The notes beneath the pieces are model-generated. The model saw only the letters and a list, made by a program, of their open reading frames with translations. It made no database searches and was not told the DNA's origin. Below, one piece after another: positions 54,179 to 64,000 of a stretch of 64,000 nucleotides of DNA; position 1 is the stretch's first letter, and each line of letters begins with the position of its first letter. The translations under genes were made by a program, and so were the position numbers. The stretch comes from Aedes albopictus (lineage: Eukaryota > Arthropoda > Insecta > Diptera > Culicidae). The stretch is taken from assembly GCF_035046485.1 (NCBI RefSeq), contig NC_085138.1, positions 15,751,329 to 15,815,328 on the forward strand, written 5' to 3'.

Positions 54179-56544
54179 ATGGCCGATCAGACCGGTTCCA
54201 TAAAGCTGGCGATCCACCACAACGATCAGGGCAAGGGAACGCTCTATCGCCTGAAGAAGAACTCCATGGTGCACGTCCATCCGGGACCGTCTCTGTTGGG
54301 GCGCCGGGTGGCCATCTTCTGCAACTATCCGGCCGACGGTAAGTAACGAACCAGATTGTCCAGAACGAAATCATCTGCAGTGACATTGGAAGGTCATTTT
54401 CCCGCATCCGTGGCGCATGGGAAGTGGTGTTCAGTTCATCAGTTCAATCACAGTTGCATCATATAATGCTGAAGACTGATAAGGCGCGCGCCGTTGCGCC
54501 GTGGTGGCATTGGATGTTGATGTTTTGAAATGGGTGGCTTTGGAATTAATCAGTTGGTAGTGTAGAAACGTGATTTACCTATTTTTGTACAATCAGAATG
54601 TTGAATCGATTTGGCGCCGTTTGCCTCGCGAGGAGATGTAAAATAGTGCAAACATTAAGGATTAATGTGTGAATGTTTTACAAAAGCATGTTTCAGGAAG
54701 CATTGACAAGTGACAACGTTGAACATTTTAAATTGTAATTTCCATCAACTAAGTGACTATGACGCTTATTTTTAGGGTATACGAGATTCCTTAGGTTTAG
54801 ACTAAGTCAACAAGGTCGATTTTGTAGAACAAAGCTTATCCATTCATGAACTTGAATCCTTGAGCAATTCATTACTAACCATCACTTTTCTCCTTTCCTC
54901 TAGGAGCTGAATTCGATCGCAACCGGTACACCCAGCTGCAATGGTGCACACCGTCCGGAACCCAAGCCCAATCGGATGGCTCGAAGTACCTGTCGATCAA
55001 AGACATCGACTACTACTGCAACGTGCACCTGACCCGTTCCGGGGCGTACCACTTCTACATCCTGTACGAAGGCCAGCAAGAGCAGCAAGCTGGACTGTAC
55101 GTTCAAATCGAGCCAACGCTGACCATCGGGAAAGGTTCCGCAGCTGCCCAGCTTCCGCTCGAGGCCATCCGATGCCAGACGGTCATTGCCAAGCTGATGG
55201 GTCCGATTCAGAGCTGGGAAGCGAAGCTGCAGGTGACCAAGGAGAGCGGCTATAACATGGTCCATTTCACACCGATTCAAGAGCTGGGTGGCTCAAGGTC
55301 GGCTTACTCTTTGAAAAATCAGAACAAGGTGAACCCGGAGTTCCAGAACGGCGACCAACCCGTTGAGTTTGAAGATGTAAACAAGGTTATCAAGAAAATG
55401 CGGGAGGACTGGGGTATTGCGTCGATTTGCGATATCGTGCTGAACCATACGGCCAACGAGTCGGTTTGGATCCGGGAATATCCGGAGTGCAGCTACAATT
55501 GTTTCACCTGTCCTCATTTGAGACCGGCTTTCCTGTTGGATGCTTTGCTGAACCGGGTGGGGGAAGATGTGGCTGCTGGACTGCTAGAGCATGTCGGCGT
55601 GCCCAAGGTGGTTGAGACAAATGACCATCTGCAGGCCATCCGGTGGCAGATTCATTCGAATTATTTTCCGCAGATCAAGTTGTACGAGTTGTTCCAGTGT
55701 GATGTGGACAAGTATGTCACTCGGTTCAACGACGAAGCTTCCAAGAATGGTCCTTCGGCGGCCAAAGATGTTCCTGAGGGTGATCTGAAGCTCAAGCATG
55801 ATCAGGAGTACAAACGTTTGGGAGCACAAATTGACTGGGATCGTGCTATGAAGACGTATAACGTGTTCCGGCAGGATTGTTTCGACGAGGACAGTCGGAA
55901 GCGCAAGTGTGCTGAAGCTTTCCGGTCGAAGTTGCAGTGGCTGAATGAAGAAGTCCGCAAAGAGATTCAAGCGCATTTAGATTACGCCATTGAAAATTGT
56001 CTGGCTGGAGCTCGTTACGAACGAGTGCAAGCTGATGGACCGCAGGTTAAGGGAATTTCGGTTAAGTATCCGTTGTTCATGAAGTATTTCACGCAATACG
56101 GAATTCAAGGCAAATCTATGAAGGATATCGAAGCGATGATGTACGGAGGGGCCGGTAAGCTGTTCATGGCCCACAATGGATGGGTTATCAACAGTGATCC
56201 ACTGAAGGACTTTGCCCGACCTCAGGAGGGAACGGGTAACGTTTATCTGAGGAGGGAGTTGATTGCCTGGGGTGACAGCGTAAAACTGAGATACGGTGAC
56301 AAACCGGAAGACAGTCCGCACTTGTGGAAGCACATGAAGGAGTACGTCGATACGACGGCGAAGATCTTCGATGGAGTCCGGTTGGACAACTGCCACTCGA
56401 CGCCGCTGCATGTCGCGGAATATCTGTTGGATTCGGCGCGAAAGGTCAACCCGGAGTTGTACGTCGTTGCGGAGCTGTTCACCAACTCGGATTACACGGA
56501 TAACATATTTGTTAATCGGCTGGGCATCACTTCGCTGATTAGAG
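54179..56544 (+). CDS. AGL: Glycogen debranching enzyme, N-terminal 600 residues (3' exons beyond window)
   Basis: Bifunctional 4-alpha-glucanotransferase / amylo-1,6-glucosidase that removes branch points during cytosolic glycogen breakdown. Exon 54179-54338 and exon 54904-56544 join in phase (YPADG then AEFDRNR). An acceptor at 54146-54148 precedes the ATG, so a non-coding first exon is likely. The sequence shows the N-terminal domain, then the GH13 transferase: KESGYNMVHFTPIQELGGS, DIVLNHTANES, MAHNGWV, YLRRELIAWGDSVKLRYG, and the catalytic DGVRLDNCHSTP (Asp548) and VVAELFT (Glu577). The exon ends after SLIR with a gtaagt donor, matching the family's SLIRE. The glucosidase half, about 900 further residues, is not found before 64000 and must lie to the right. 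Confidence 0.95.
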
Positions 56545-57365
56545 GTAAGTTTTCGTTACTTATTCGAGTCTACGCTGTTTGTCATAATGCTGTTTGTAAT
56601 ACAGTCGTTTATAATAAGAAAGTTATTCCGAAAGGTTATCATTTCACTTCTCAAAAATAAGCTGAGTTCTGTAGTCTTGATCATAGTTGATGAATTTTAC
56701 CAAAAGTTTAAAAATAATGATCAGAAAATCCAATATGGTGGATCAAAATTCAATATGGCGGCTGGTTTATGAAGTTCAAGGTCATGAAACCTTACAACTT
56801 AGGTATGTTTGGTATCGGAACGATGACCAGAGTTCAAAAAGGTGATCAGAAATTCAAGATGGTAAATCAAAACCCAATTAATATAATATATCATAATTAA
56901 TATAATTGGCATGGGGATGATCCCAACGAACATATTGAGGGATTTGCAAAAAAAGTGCACGCGGCCTATCGCTTCCGAAAGGTACAGCCGCGATTTTCAC
57001 TCCCTGTTTACTTCATCCTTATGGGAAATAACATTGCGGCGTTTCCTACGGCCCGTCCGTTCCTTTCGAAAACGATAGACCGCGTGAACTTTTGTGCAAA
57101 GCCCATTTTTGAAACATTTCAACTACAGGCCAGTGTTTACATTTCAAGAAATCTGACAATGTATTGTGAATGTAAACGTCAACAAAGCGTTCTCGATACG
57201 GCTTGATGCTGAGTTACTGTATTGTACATATGGACGGAAGCATCTATTAACCTGTGCACCAGTTTTTGCTATCTTTCTCACTCCTTCGTAATTTTTGAAA
57301 ACGGGGACCTCAGTAAAAGTCAAATTTCTTATGGGAGAGAGCAAGACAACATCAAAGGCTGCACA
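56545..57365. other. Debranching-enzyme intron, no further exon seen
   Basis: AT-rich, with short frames only. The repeated phrases tcaaaattcaatatggcggc / tcaaaacccaatt near 56700-56880 suggest old repeat DNA. Confidence 0.5.
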
Positions 57366-58080
57366 GTAGACTGGGTCAACAAAGTCGATATTTTGGAACA
57401 AAGCTTTTTCGATTCCCTTTAGCGTCCAAAACAACTGTGCAAAATTTGGGAGCGATTGGTTGCATCCCCGTATTCCGCATTGCGATTGAAATTTGTATGG
57501 AATTTATTATGGGAAAACGTGCTTTTTTGCATTTTTGTCATAAATTCAAATTTTTTGTCTAAAACCATCTAACTAATGACGTTAAAGTGTAGCCTAGGAT
57601 ATGCCGAAAAACTTTGCCGAAGACTGCAAAGTGATCCGACACTTGTGAAAAAGGTTATAGCGTACATATTGCCCGGTGGTGCTTAAAGTTTAACATGTAA
57701 AGGAATAACATCAATAATAAAATCTCAATTTTTGGCCTCAGTTACCAAGCGAATAACTTTTTTCACAAGCGTTGGGTCACTTTGCGGTCTTGGGCAAAGT
57801 TTTTTTGGCATATCCTTGGCTATACTTTAACGTCATTAGTTAGATGGTTTTAGACAAAAAATTTCAATTTATGACAATAATGCAAAAAAGTACGTTTTCC
57901 CATACTAACTTCCATACAAATTTCAATCGCAATGCGGAATACGGGGACGCAACCAATCGCTCCCAAATTTTGTACAGTTGTTTTGGACGTTAATATAGAT
58001 TAAAAAAGCTTTGTTCCGGGTTGATGCGATCAAATTTAAACTTTCTCCATACAACGTTGACCCACTCTACTGCACAGGCT
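57366..58080. mobile_element. Long palindromic element, about 715 bp
   Basis: Arms of about 330 bp start at gactgggtcaacaaagtcga and return as the complement (tacaacgttgacccactcta). Matching pairs include ccatctaactaatgacgtta / aacgtcattagttagatggt. A half copy lies at 890-1260 and a scrap at about 54796-54840. Confidence 0.8.
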
Positions 58081-58222
58081 AATGCAAGCCCTATACCAAT
58101 GAATCTGGCGAGCTTAATCCACATGTACATACTACATAGGTATATGATCTGTGCGAGCAGCATCTATGCCACCAAATCATAGTTCTTTTCTCGGCTCCTA
58201 CTCGGCGACCACTATCTGAGTA

Positions 58223-59624
58223 CCGTGTGCGCACCTAACTTTGCGCAGGTCCAAACTTTGCGCATTCTTGTAAAATAACGAAACAAATAACTAAATGTCA
58301 ACATATTTACCAGTTTAATCATTGCACTAGCATTGTGTAAACATAAACATTATTTGACAAATTTTTAATTGCCATAAAATCATTGTTTATGTTGAATAAT
58401 AAACAAAAAATACATAAAAATGTCAAAATTTGCCTCGCCTTAACACGGTTGCCAAGAAGTAACACTACTAAAAATCAACATTTTCCTCGATAAAACTGTG
58501 CAACGATGATTAATTTTGCAGTTAATTGACAAAAAAGGTGATATTCTAGTAATATTAATCACAGTTCGTAATAAATTTTTCAATTTAATTAGTAAATAGT
58601 GGTGCGCAATGTTTGGAACCATTATTTGCCCTGTGTTCCTAATTTTTGCGCACTTTCAGTAAATGCATGTTGAACGTTAATACATGACATATGAACCATT
58701 CAAATATTATGTAACACCAGTGCTGATAATTTCAGGCCTGTCTCTCCATCATGTAGCAGATTTTGTATAGAAATTAGTAGAAAATTGTATGAACCGTAGC
58801 ACTACGGCACTCTCCATCTGTCTACAATGAGACGTGATTTGTGAACAGTCCTTCATTTGAATTTTCCGGCGGTCAATGTTAGGGACGATTCAAATATGAC
58901 GTCGACCATTTTTTTAGATTTTAAGAACCCCCTCTTCCCCCTTGGCAACCCCGTCACGCTTCATAGTATACCTAATACATGGCATGTCACACTTTTTCAG
59001 ACAAGTCCAGCCCCCTCCCCCAAAGATGGACGTCATATTTAAATAACCCCTTATTGTTCCTATCCGTAACGGTCACTTCATTTAGCAGGAAGCTTTTGTG
59101 CTTTTACCTTTGATCTTTAGCCACAGGAAACAACCCCTCATGAAGTTTGGATTGTTCACACGGTAGGTGCCTAGTAGGCCTAGTACGAACCGCAGACGAA
59201 ATTAAGAACTCCAGAGGCCTCCGTTCCCCCTTCCTCGTAGGACAAAGTTTTTCAACAAAGATCAATTAAGGGCACACTACCTGATCTGAATTACTTTAGT
59301 TTCATGGGCAAATATTAAATAATAGCATTTTTGATTACTTTTTTGAACAATTCATAGCATGCGCAAAGTTAGGCACACTATGCGCAAAGTTAGGAACAAT
59401 CGAAGATTTTGTGCGCAAAGTTAGGAACAAGGCAATGAAATATTTTTTCTATTTTAAGTATTTTTTGATTATTATTATGATTTTTTTAATATTTCAGACT
59501 CAAAGAAGGATCATTAGTCTATCGTATGAGCATGTTGTTCATGGTATATTTTGTTTGTTTGTATTTTTTATAACGACTAGAAATTTGATTTTTCTTAACT
59601 GCGCAAAGTTTGGTACATACACGG
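58223..59624. mobile_element. TA-flanked element with reiterated GCGCAAAGTTAGG motif
   Basis: Ends CCGTGTGCGCACCTAACTTT and complement of CCGTGTATGTACCAAACTTT, with TA on each side. gcgcaaagttagg recurs at about 59361, 59382 and 59412. Ends resemble those of 2042-2675 (both CCGTG). It contains a palindromic MITE at about 58885-59052. Confidence 0.75.
58885..59052. mobile_element. Diverged palindromic MITE (gacgtcatattt arms)
   Basis: gggacgattcaaatatgacg on the left and gacgtcatatttaaataacc on the right, a relative of 45863-46020. Confidence 0.65.
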
Positions 59625-60009
59625 TACCGTGGGGTGCCCTAATTTCGTGCGCGCCCAAACTTCGTTAACTTCTGACATCTGAGAGCATTATTATCTAATT
59701 ACCAGCGGAATCATCAATTGCTATAACCTCAAAACTGCATTTGATCTCAATACAATTCACAAAAAAAGAAATGAAAAATTTGATTTATGTCAAAGATTGA
59801 AAAATAAATTGCAAATGTATGCAAATAGCAGATGCCATATTCAGAGATACGAGAAAATTAACACTCACGGAAGTGAACAAGTATTTCGATCTCTAGCAAA
59901 AGTAAATATTCCAATTTTTGTTTGATTATTTCAATTCAATACGTTTTATCATAATAGGTACGCAACAAAATTACTTAAAAATGCTGTTTTCCTATTTTGT
60001 TTCAACATT

Positions 60010-60985
60010 TACCGTCAGTGTACCCTGGCCAAGTTCGCAGGGGTTGACGGTATTAAAGTGAAGGAGTTTCATTTTGATTATTGTAATGTAGTGTTCTTTA
60101 GTGAAACATATCACCTTTTTAACACTTTAATGCGCCTCCAACGGTTCATCACGAACCGGCTGCTGCAGATGGAGTATGGCTGATCATATGCATCAGACAT
60201 GCTCGATAAACACGGAGGAACCGCCAAGGCTCAGTAGAGTCTATTCCCAAGCAATAGTTCCAAATCGGTTGGATTTGAGAAGGTTTTGATGATCGTTACA
60301 ATTCCTAATAAAAGTTTTATAGGATTTGTGACTGGTTTTGGAACCTTTTACAGCCAGCTGACTTCAAAATGTTGTTTGGGCTCTATTTCCCACGTTTCTT
60401 GGTTGATTTTGATTAGTAATTTATTAATGTCATAGTCGCTTTTTCGAATTTCTACAATGTTATACTTTATTATATTTTATTTAAATAAAGCAATTAAAAT
60501 CAACCAAAAAATTAATAGTGGGAAGGAGATTTGCAGCACTTAATTGTGCTGATAGATTCGAAGCTAACGTGCGAACACTTGACGTGACAGTTTGGACTGG
60601 ACAAAAAACTGACTGCTTTTTATTAACTGAACAACGTTACTTATGTATGACTAGGTTGACATTTCTAGGCCACGCATGAGAAAATGACATGGTTTATCTT
60701 GATAGGATCGATAGGACAGAACGAATTTGAATATTTTTCATAGTATTTGTAGGGGGATGAATACATAATAGTTGACAAGCAATTTTTGTTTATCTCTTAG
60801 ATGATGTTATGACACCAACAGAAAAAGTGTTAGAAGTTCAGTTACATGTTTCTGTGGGTTTTGGACCGATGACATTTTGAGGACACAAGAGATGAACACA
60901 GAGAAGTAAATATCAAAAAAAAAACAATTTGACACAGAATCGACTGTATTTTAACATGCGGGTTCGACTGATTCGATGAATCTGT
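60010..60985. repeat. Block shared, inverted, with the interior of the hAT element at 38352
   Basis: cctggccaagttcgcagggg, atgcgcctccaacggttcat, cagatggagtatggctgatc, and gttcagttacatgtttctgt all reappear in reverse complement between about 39100 and 40240, with scattered differences. The hAT ends are not present here. Confidence 0.75.
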
Positions 60986-61517
60986 CTAGAAGTAACTAGA
61001 AGACAATTGACGCTAAGATTGGAAAAAAAGCTTGCAGTTGGGACTATACTACAATAATAGCCGATAGGAAACAATGCGCTAGACAGCATTAATATTCATT
61101 TTTTAATATGTAGTATGTGCATGACGGAACAAGCAGGACACAGCTCCAGACGTCTCTTTTTAATAACGATATTCAGCATATTTCCAATAAAACTACACTT
61201 CAATAAAGCAAAGACTAAAGCTGCTATGATAGAACAGATCAGAATGACTTAATTGACTTATTGACTACATTTTGGAGATCTACTTCGAATAACTGACAAA
61301 TTGACAAGAACCTAACTAAATACATGGACCATACTACAAAAAAAAACAATTGACAAAAAGAAAAAAAGGGGAAACTTTTATTAAAACTATTTTTGTTCAA
61401 CGCAGGCCAAAACAGTGTCGACTTGGGCCACGATATGCCTACGTACTTCTGTGTGTTGAAACAAAAATAGAGTCATGATGATGATGATTAACCTGGGCTT
61501 GTTAGGGGAATATCTGT

Positions 61518-61757
61518 AAATAAAAGAAAATCGGGTTAAGTACGGTTCCTTTTAATTCCACTAAGAATTTGCATCCTTTGACAGATACGTATTTCGACCT
61601 CAACTGTAAGGTCGTCTTCAGTGTCTTGTTCAGTCGAGTCAAGTACAAGACACTGAAGACGACCTTACAGTTGAGGTCGAAATACGTATCTGTCAAAGGA
61701 TGCAAATTCTTAGTGGAATTAAAAGGAACCGTACTTAACCCGATTTTCTTTTATTTT
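61518..61757. mobile_element. Near-perfect palindrome, about 240 bp
   Basis: Arms of about 113 bp (aaataaaagaaaatcgggtt inward to caagacactga...) separated by a 12-16 nt loop around cagtcgagtcaag. Only single-base differences are seen. Foldback type, coding nothing; the two mirrored short frames over it are artefacts. Confidence 0.85.
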
Positions 61758-61879
61758 CAAAAATAGAGGCTCATAGAAGCAAACGTAGGGAAAGGGTGCG
61801 GTGTTAGAACATAAGCACAGCGTGCTACCGCCGTAATCACTATGAAAAAAAAAAAAAAAAAACATTTACCGTCAGTGTA

Positions 61880-63085
61880 CCAGTAGCCGCTCATGACCCA
61901 ATAGCCGCTCACTGTTGCAAAAATCAAGTTTTCACGCATAAATATCCCCTTTTCGTCGCTGATATTCTTGGACAATATAAATTATATGAGAGCAAAGCCA
62001 TTTTATGCAATATTTACCAAATAATATAAATTTTAAAAACAAAACAGTAGAATTTTTTGAGCGGCTATTGGACCCACAAAAGCTGTGGGAAATTTTATGT
62101 GTTCCAATAACCGCTCACGCAAAAAAAATACGTGAAAATCGTAAAAACAGTCGATTTTAGTACACAGTACAGTATGCGGCAGGAAAAAATGCGAAAGTGT
62201 TTTTCAACTTCAAACCTCATTTTCGTCCATTTGACATTAACCAATCTATGTTTCAACGTTCCATGATCTATAATAGGCTAGTTTTCTGAAAAGTTAATTA
62301 AAAAATTTCCCATTTTGGTCACTAACCTTTACAGGGCGGCGCCTGAAGATGAAGACAACCAGAATTTTCAAACCGCAGAAAATCGCACAGGTCGCTAAAT
62401 TTCGCATCTGATAAAACAAAATTTTTGATTTTCTCTACAATATCATCAAATATATGTACTTATTTCATCTGGTACGTGAAACTACATGGCTCTGGATCAG
62501 TGTGGTCTGGTTGTTCATCGAATTTGAGCTAATTTTGATACTGTTATAGTCATTTTGTTTAATGACCATTGGGCGCGCAGTTTATTGATATCCGCTTATT
62601 AGGCCTACATTATCACATGTTAAACATCAAATATGTTCATTTTTATTTTTCAGTGCTAGAATATAGACATTGACTGATACACTGTCATGAAAAAATAGTC
62701 ATACATATCCCACATTTAGCGTGTAATAGTGCCTTGAACTTTTCGCATTTTTTCCTGCCGCACCCTGTATTATACACACACTATTATACACTCCCGCTGA
62801 ACAGGAAAAAATAATTATAAAAACATAGAGTTGCAAAAATAATTTACTTTTCCGCAAAAGTCTATTTAAAAAATGGCATTCCGTGAGCGGAATTAGGACC
62901 ACTTTGGTCTCACACAAATTGTAATAAATCATGCTTTTGTGAAAAGTTCTACATAAGTCTTGTTTTGTATCTGATTGTACTTAGATTAAACTAACTTAAA
63001 ATGCAAAAACATTACAAATTGGCTTACCAGTCATTTAACAGACGATGTTTTTCTGCAAAACTGGCCTTAAATGAGCGGAATCTGG
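61880..63085. mobile_element. TA-flanked element with reiterated AGCCGCTCA motif
   Basis: Ends CCAGTAGCCGCTCATGACC and complement of CCAGATTCCGCTCATTTAAG, with TA on both sides. agccgctca / tgagcggct recurs at about 61903, 62059, 62110 and 62884. No transposase frame. Confidence 0.72.
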
Positions 63086-64000
63086 TACCCTGATGGTATG
63101 TTGTTGACGAAATTAGGAACCCACAATTTGTATGGGCCCTCAAATTTCGTGCACTCTTTTTTATAACTTTGTTTTAGAGGTTCATGTGTACTTCTGGCCA
63201 TCGCATGATTCGGTTATTAATAATAGTTCTAATAACTATTTTGATTGGTTTAAAATTAGCTAGGGACTGCTCATAAACTACGTAGAAAGTGAAAAAAATG
63301 ACAAATTTATAAATGTGGGAATACTAAGTAAGCTCAGGATGATTTTATTTATCCAAACATTTGGAGTAGTAGCTTACAGCCGATAATTTCATTCAAACAA
63401 ATCATTACCGTAAGCCTTATTGCCAAAACACAAACTTGGAAGACGACACTTTACTAGAACTAACCTCCCGAGGAATGTGCCTATTAATGGCACATAATAG
63501 AAACGTAAAAAGCTACAATTACAAAAATGTATTGATTCACATTACTGACCATCAATAAAGTTAGTGAACATTTGATTCAAATAGCAAACAATAAATTGTT
63601 TAATTAAGATGTCAGAAGGATTTTTGGATATCTTAATGTAAACATCCGGGACCAACATGGAAAACAGCAAATTTTTTTTTTTTGCTTTATTTAACAATGC
63701 AGCTGTAGAAGTTACTTAACCTAACTGTGGCCAGCCACTTGAATAGTGAATAAATTCGAGTAAGCATATTAAATACTATGTACAAATCTTAAAACTACAC
63801 TTAAACTAAATAAAAAAAAAATCATTACAAACAATTCAATTTTTAATTCAAACATTTTCGAACACATATTTTTTTTTAATTTTTTCTTATAAACTGTCAG
63901 ACGTTCTTCGGTTTTCAAGTAATTAGGGAGCGCATTAAATTGAGTCACACCAGTTTAGAAGAAGTGCCTTAAAGCGAGCACAGTTCGTGGTCTTGAAACA
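63086..64000. other. AT-rich intronic DNA to window end
   Basis: Nothing is recognised. acgaaattagg and caaatttcgtgca near 63108-63150 echo cctaatttcgtgcgc at 59638, so a further large TA-flanked element may span from 59627 to about here. Confidence 0.35.

Noticed and set aside
1..64000. CRISPR array, operon or bacterial insert
   Set aside because: Tandem motifs are transposon arms or satellites without spacer logic; all genes are intron-containing insect genes.

Overview
The window is mosquito nuclear DNA, almost certainly Aedes (Ae. aegypti or a close relative). Evidence: a Feilai-type tRNA-derived SINE with a 14-bp target duplication, short GT-AG introns of about 56-70 bp beside introns of 10-12 kb filled with transposons, a very high density of MITEs and foldback elements, and insect-type core promoters. 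The two candidate species cannot be separated from the sequence alone.

Genes. (1) Left edge, + strand: a galectin-like carbohydrate-recognition domain (32-577, two exons). (2) 8407-13626, +: a chymotrypsin-fold serine protease with a 4.2-kb intron, whose last exon is broken by a 147-bp MITE (13338-13484). (3) 13719-42817, -: the complete catalytic subunit of DNA polymerase zeta (REV3), 10 coding exons and 2,128 residues, reconstructed exon by exon with every splice phase agreeing. (4) 27890-28810, +: a second, intact serine protease related to the first, nested antisense in the 12.2-kb sixth REV3 intron with its own TATA/initiator promoter. (5) 54179 to 56544 and beyond, +: the first two coding exons (600 residues) of glycogen debranching enzyme, preceded by a well-formed Inr+DPE core promoter. 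The genes are functionally unrelated: DNA damage tolerance, proteolysis, glycogen breakdown and lectin.

Mobile DNA fills the rest. Between galectin and the first protease (0.6-8 kb) are a TA-flanked element, a palindromic MITE carrying a retroposon with amplified tRNA-like units, and Feilai. The 9.7-kb fourth REV3 intron holds a 3.6-kb foldback element with 9-bp target duplications (itself invaded by a TA-flanked element that carries SINEs and a palindrome), a broken Ty1/copia fragment and a hAT element. Intron 6 carries more nested elements and a 2.1-kb degenerate minisatellite. Between REV3 and the debranching enzyme (43-53.9 kb) lie tandem MITEs, a second foldback element, a second hAT-like element, a 3.2-kb perfect-looking palindrome of two inverted 1.6-kb gypsy-type LTRs around a tRNA-Lys primer-binding site, and a copia scrap. 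The last 7 kb is the debranching-enzyme intron, again full of TA-flanked elements and hairpins.

Most interesting: the protease exon interrupted by a MITE whose removal restores the frame exactly; the inverted-LTR palindrome with a 4-bp target duplication; two foldback elements with 9-bp duplications, one verified by an empty site elsewhere in the window; a retroposon containing a 74-nt tRNA-like cloverleaf; and a recurring class of TA-flanked elements that repeat their own terminal motif internally.
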